A stretch of 7,287 bases of DNA from JAYPEY01 sp964519245 (GTDB taxonomy: Bacteria > Verrucomicrobiota > Verrucomicrobiia > Limisphaerales > JAYPEY01): the NCBI GenBank assembly GCA_964519245.1, contig CAZFLK010000241.1:1-7287 (forward strand), given 5' to 3'. Position numbers and translations under genes: made by a program. The notes beneath the pieces are model-generated. The model saw nothing but the letters and a program-made list of their open reading frames with translations. It was not told where the DNA came from and ran no database searches. Shown one piece after another: positions 5,710 to 7,287 of the stretch. The first letter of the stretch is position 1; every line of letters begins with the position of its first letter.

Positions 5710-6351
5710 TCAACACAACAAGGCCTCGTCGCGGCCTTTGGGGAGGCGCTCGAGGTGGTTGGCGATGAAGTATTTCAAGAAACCGGCAACGTCTTCGAAT
5801 TCGTCCTGCGTCAAGGCGCGGCCGCCGGGGCTATGCCAGTCGATGGCCTGGAGTTTCTCGACGATGCGTTGGGCCTTGGGGGTGAGGCGGGTTGCGGCGG
5901 GGTCGGGTTGGAGGCCGACTTCGGCGAGGATGCCCAGTTCGAAGGCGAGGATGGGCACGGGGGAAGGGGGCGAGTTCTGAAGTCGGTGGAGAAAGTCGGC
6001 GAACAGCGCATGGACCCCGGGGATGGGCGTTTCGGTTTCGGTGGCGAGTTCGATGAGGCGGACGGCGTAGGCGCCCTGTTTGAGGCGGGCGAGTTCGCGG
6101 CGCAGGTTGGAGCGGGTGTCTAGAAGGCTGACCTCGCGCAAGTTGTGGAGTTCTGAGCGTTTACTGCGCCGAAAGCTGAAGTTGGCGGAAAAGTAGAGGT
6201 CGAGTTTGCCGCGAAACGGGGATTTCGGCCGGCGGGCGCCTTTGGCGACGGTGGCGACGCGGCCTTGGTCGGGCGTCAGCCAATGGGTGATGAGGCTGCT
6301 TTCGGTCAGGGGTCTGACGCGCAGGATGATGCCGGTCGCGCGTTCGTCCAT
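5710..6351 (-). CDS. recO: DNA repair protein RecO
   Basis: RecO works with RecR, and often RecF, to load RecA onto SSB-coated single-stranded DNA at gaps; its OB fold binds and anneals DNA. The 213 residues begin with ERATGIILRVRPLTESSLI (3-21), then LTPDQGRVATVAKGARRPKS (25-44), the classic RecO start with the conserved glycine and basic KGARR. The OB fold runs to about residue 80, and a helical C-terminal domain includes FELGILAEVGLQPD (137-150) and GFLKYFIANHLERLPKGRDE (190-209). It is somewhat shorter than the common 230-250 residues. It lacks the CxxC-type zinc motif often found after this FEL..L..xG segment; its only cysteine is the last residue. The gene lies 23 bp after the DUF502 gene, with a GAGG ribosome binding site 9 nt before the ATG. 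A hairpin and direct repeats follow the stop. Confidence 0.95.
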   Translation of the reverse strand: MDERATGIILRVRPLTESSLITHWLTPDQGRVATVAKGARRPKSPFRGKLDLYFSANFSFRRSKRSELHNLREVSLLDTRSNLRRELARLKQGAYAVRLIELATETETPIPGVHALFADFLHRLQNSPPSPVPILAFELGILAEVGLQPDPAATRLTPKAQRIVEKLQAIDWHSPGGRALTQDEFEDVAGFLKYFIANHLERLPKGRDEALLC

Positions 6352-6360
6352 GTTCGATGG

Positions 6361-6364
6361 CCTC
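6361..6364 (-). promoter_or_regulatory. Shine-Dalgarno site of recO
   Basis: GAGG (6364-6361 on the minus strand) lies 9 nt before the recO ATG and inside the 23-bp gap after the DUF502 stop. It is the clearest ribosome binding site in the window; most other genes here lack one. It supports the start at 6351. Confidence 0.55.
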
Positions 6365-6374
6365 GGAGGGCGTA

Positions 6375-7157
6375 TTATTGGGGGCTTGCCGTTTCGGCGG
6401 ATGCCGGTTTGGCGGCCTGTTCTGTCCCGGCCTTCAATGACTGTTCGACCAGCTCGGTGACCTGGCTTGAGTTGAGCGTCGCGGCTGGTTGTCCGTTGGG
6501 CGCGAGATAGGCCGGAGCCACGGCTCCGAGGCTGATGATGTACTTGATGCCGTCGGCGACGCTCATTTTGAGTTTGCGCACCTTCTCACGGGGGATGAAC
6601 ACGAGAAATCCGGTGGTGGGATTGGGGGTGGTGGAGACGAAGACGCTGATGATCTCGTTCTTGAGTTGGTCGCTGATCTCGGCGTGCGACTCGCCGGTCA
6701 GAAACCCGAGCGAATGCATGCCCGGACCGGGGAACTCGACGAGAACCACCTGCTTGAAGGAAGACTGGTTCTTCTTGGTGAGGGCTTCGTTGACCTGCTT
6801 GACGGCGGAGTAAATGCGGTTCAGCAGGGGGACCTTGAGCATGGTCCAATCGACGAACTCGAGAATTTTTTTGCCGACGAAGTTGCGGGTCATGCGGCCG
6901 ATCAGGCCGATGATGAAGGCGGCGAGAAACAGGGCCATCACGCTCCACCACCAGTGCATGGCTCCGGAATCACCGTTCACATAAATCCACTCCCGGGATG
7001 GTTCAGGAAACCATTCGAGAAAGAAGAGCAGCTTGTCCGTGAAGCTGGAGATCGTGCCGAACAGCCAGGCGACGATGGCGATGGCGATGAACGCGGGCAA
7101 CACCACGACCAACCCCGTATAGAAGTAGGTTTGCCAACGTGCGAAGTCTTTGTTCAT
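6375..7157 (-). CDS. DUF502 family membrane protein
   Basis: This is a 260-residue integral membrane protein of the DUF502 family, whose function is not established in bacteria. The N-terminus has the usual pattern: a short amphipathic start (FARWQTYFYTGLVVVLPAFI), a first membrane segment at about 12-34, a periplasmic loop of about 35 residues, and a second membrane segment at about 70-88. The cytoplasmic part carries the hallmark blocks VPLLNRIYSAVKQV (109-122), VVLVEFPGPGMHSLGFLTGE (137-156) and STTPNPTTGFLVFIPRE (175-191), then LKMSVADGIKYIISLGAV (196-213). The last 40 residues are a Gln/Ala/Ser/Lys-rich tail that is probably disordered. It starts 3 bp after the stop of an upstream gene and lies 23 bp before recO, so these three are very likely one operon. 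No strong ribosome binding site is seen, which would suit coupling to the upstream stop. Confidence 0.93.
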   Translation of the reverse strand: MNKDFARWQTYFYTGLVVVLPAFIAIAIVAWLFGTISSFTDKLLFFLEWFPEPSREWIYVNGDSGAMHWWWSVMALFLAAFIIGLIGRMTRNFVGKKILEFVDWTMLKVPLLNRIYSAVKQVNEALTKKNQSSFKQVVLVEFPGPGMHSLGFLTGESHAEISDQLKNEIISVFVSTTPNPTTGFLVFIPREKVRKLKMSVADGIKYIISLGAVAPAYLAPNGQPAATLNSSQVTELVEQSLKAGTEQAAKPASAETASPQ

Positions 7158-7160
7158 CGT

Positions 7161-7287
7161 TCAGCTGAGTTTATCGCGCTTCTCGAGCGCCGCCAAGTCG
7201 CGGCGCGCTTCAAGCTCCTGCATGATCCGGTTTTCTTCCTTCTTCATGAGCCTGCGGTCGGCGGAGTCGATGTCGTCATATCCGCGC
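7161..7287 (-). CDS. C-terminal tail of an unrecognised charged protein
   Basis: This frame enters from the right edge and gives 41 residues ending ...LEARRDLAALEKRDKLS before a TGA at 7163-7161. The visible part is rich in Asp, Glu, Lys and Arg and should be helical, perhaps a coiled coil (DRRLMKKEENRIMQELEARR). It contains no family motif I recognise. I accept it as coding because it stays open to the edge, has a protein-like pattern with Leu/Ile/Met at helical spacing, and ends only 3 bp before the DUF502 start, the usual spacing within an operon. The function is unknown; most of the gene is outside the window. Confidence 0.7.
   Translation of the reverse strand, partial: RGYDDIDSADRRLMKKEENRIMQELEARRDLAALEKRDKLS

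Noticed and set aside
5373..5716. Minus-strand small open frames ending in KSQAPN-like strings
   Set aside because: They are translations of the TTTGGAG-type repeats, a common cause of false gene calls.
5389..6123. Plus-strand open frame of 244 codons across the repeat region and recO
   Set aside because: It is antisense to recO and translates the inverted repeat. It looks like no known protein.

Overview
The window is GC-rich bacterial DNA in which every supported gene lies on the minus strand, so transcription runs from high to low coordinates. The gene set and the interspersed noncoding repeats suggest a member of the Verrucomicrobiota or a related PVC-group bacterium. The clues are a secreted ThuA-like protein, a DUF502–recO pair, few Shine-Dalgarno sequences, and degenerate TTTGGAG/CTTGGGA repeat arrays. 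This placement is inference, because the window has no rRNA or other phylogenetic marker.

In transcription order, the right end (7287 to 5710) holds the C-terminal tail of an unrecognised charged protein, a DUF502 membrane protein and recO. They are tightly spaced and look like one operon. A 534-bp gene-free stretch follows. It holds a hairpin with direct repeats just after recO, a long imperfect inverted repeat made of short TTTGGAG-type units with one perfect 21-bp arm pair, and the upstream region of the next gene. That gene is a secreted ThuA-like protein (5175 to 4312), which ends in a strong intrinsic terminator (4285 to 4243).

Next is a cell wall hydrolase of the SleB/Hydrolase_2 type (3923 to 3465). 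It has a possible sigma-70-like promoter at about 4145 to 4118 and a leader of about 188 nt with three hairpins. A 334-bp GC-rich spacer with a hairpin and short direct repeats separates it from an L-lactate permease family transporter (3130 to 1466). IspF of the MEP isoprenoid pathway (1411 to 932) follows 54 bp later, then a 90-residue conserved-looking hypothetical protein (926 to 654) only 5 bp downstream. The left end (535 to 1) is the first 178 residues of an NtrC-type sigma-54 response regulator.

The genes do not form one pathway. They look like ordinary chromosomal housekeeping and accessory genes in four or five transcription units. I found no CRISPR array, mobile element, tRNA, rRNA, toxin–antitoxin pair or defence cassette. 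The points most worth a second look are noncoding: the inverted repeat array at 5317-5487, the structured leader of the hydrolase, and the 12-bp palindrome carrying a 7-codon ORF coupled to the thuA-like start.
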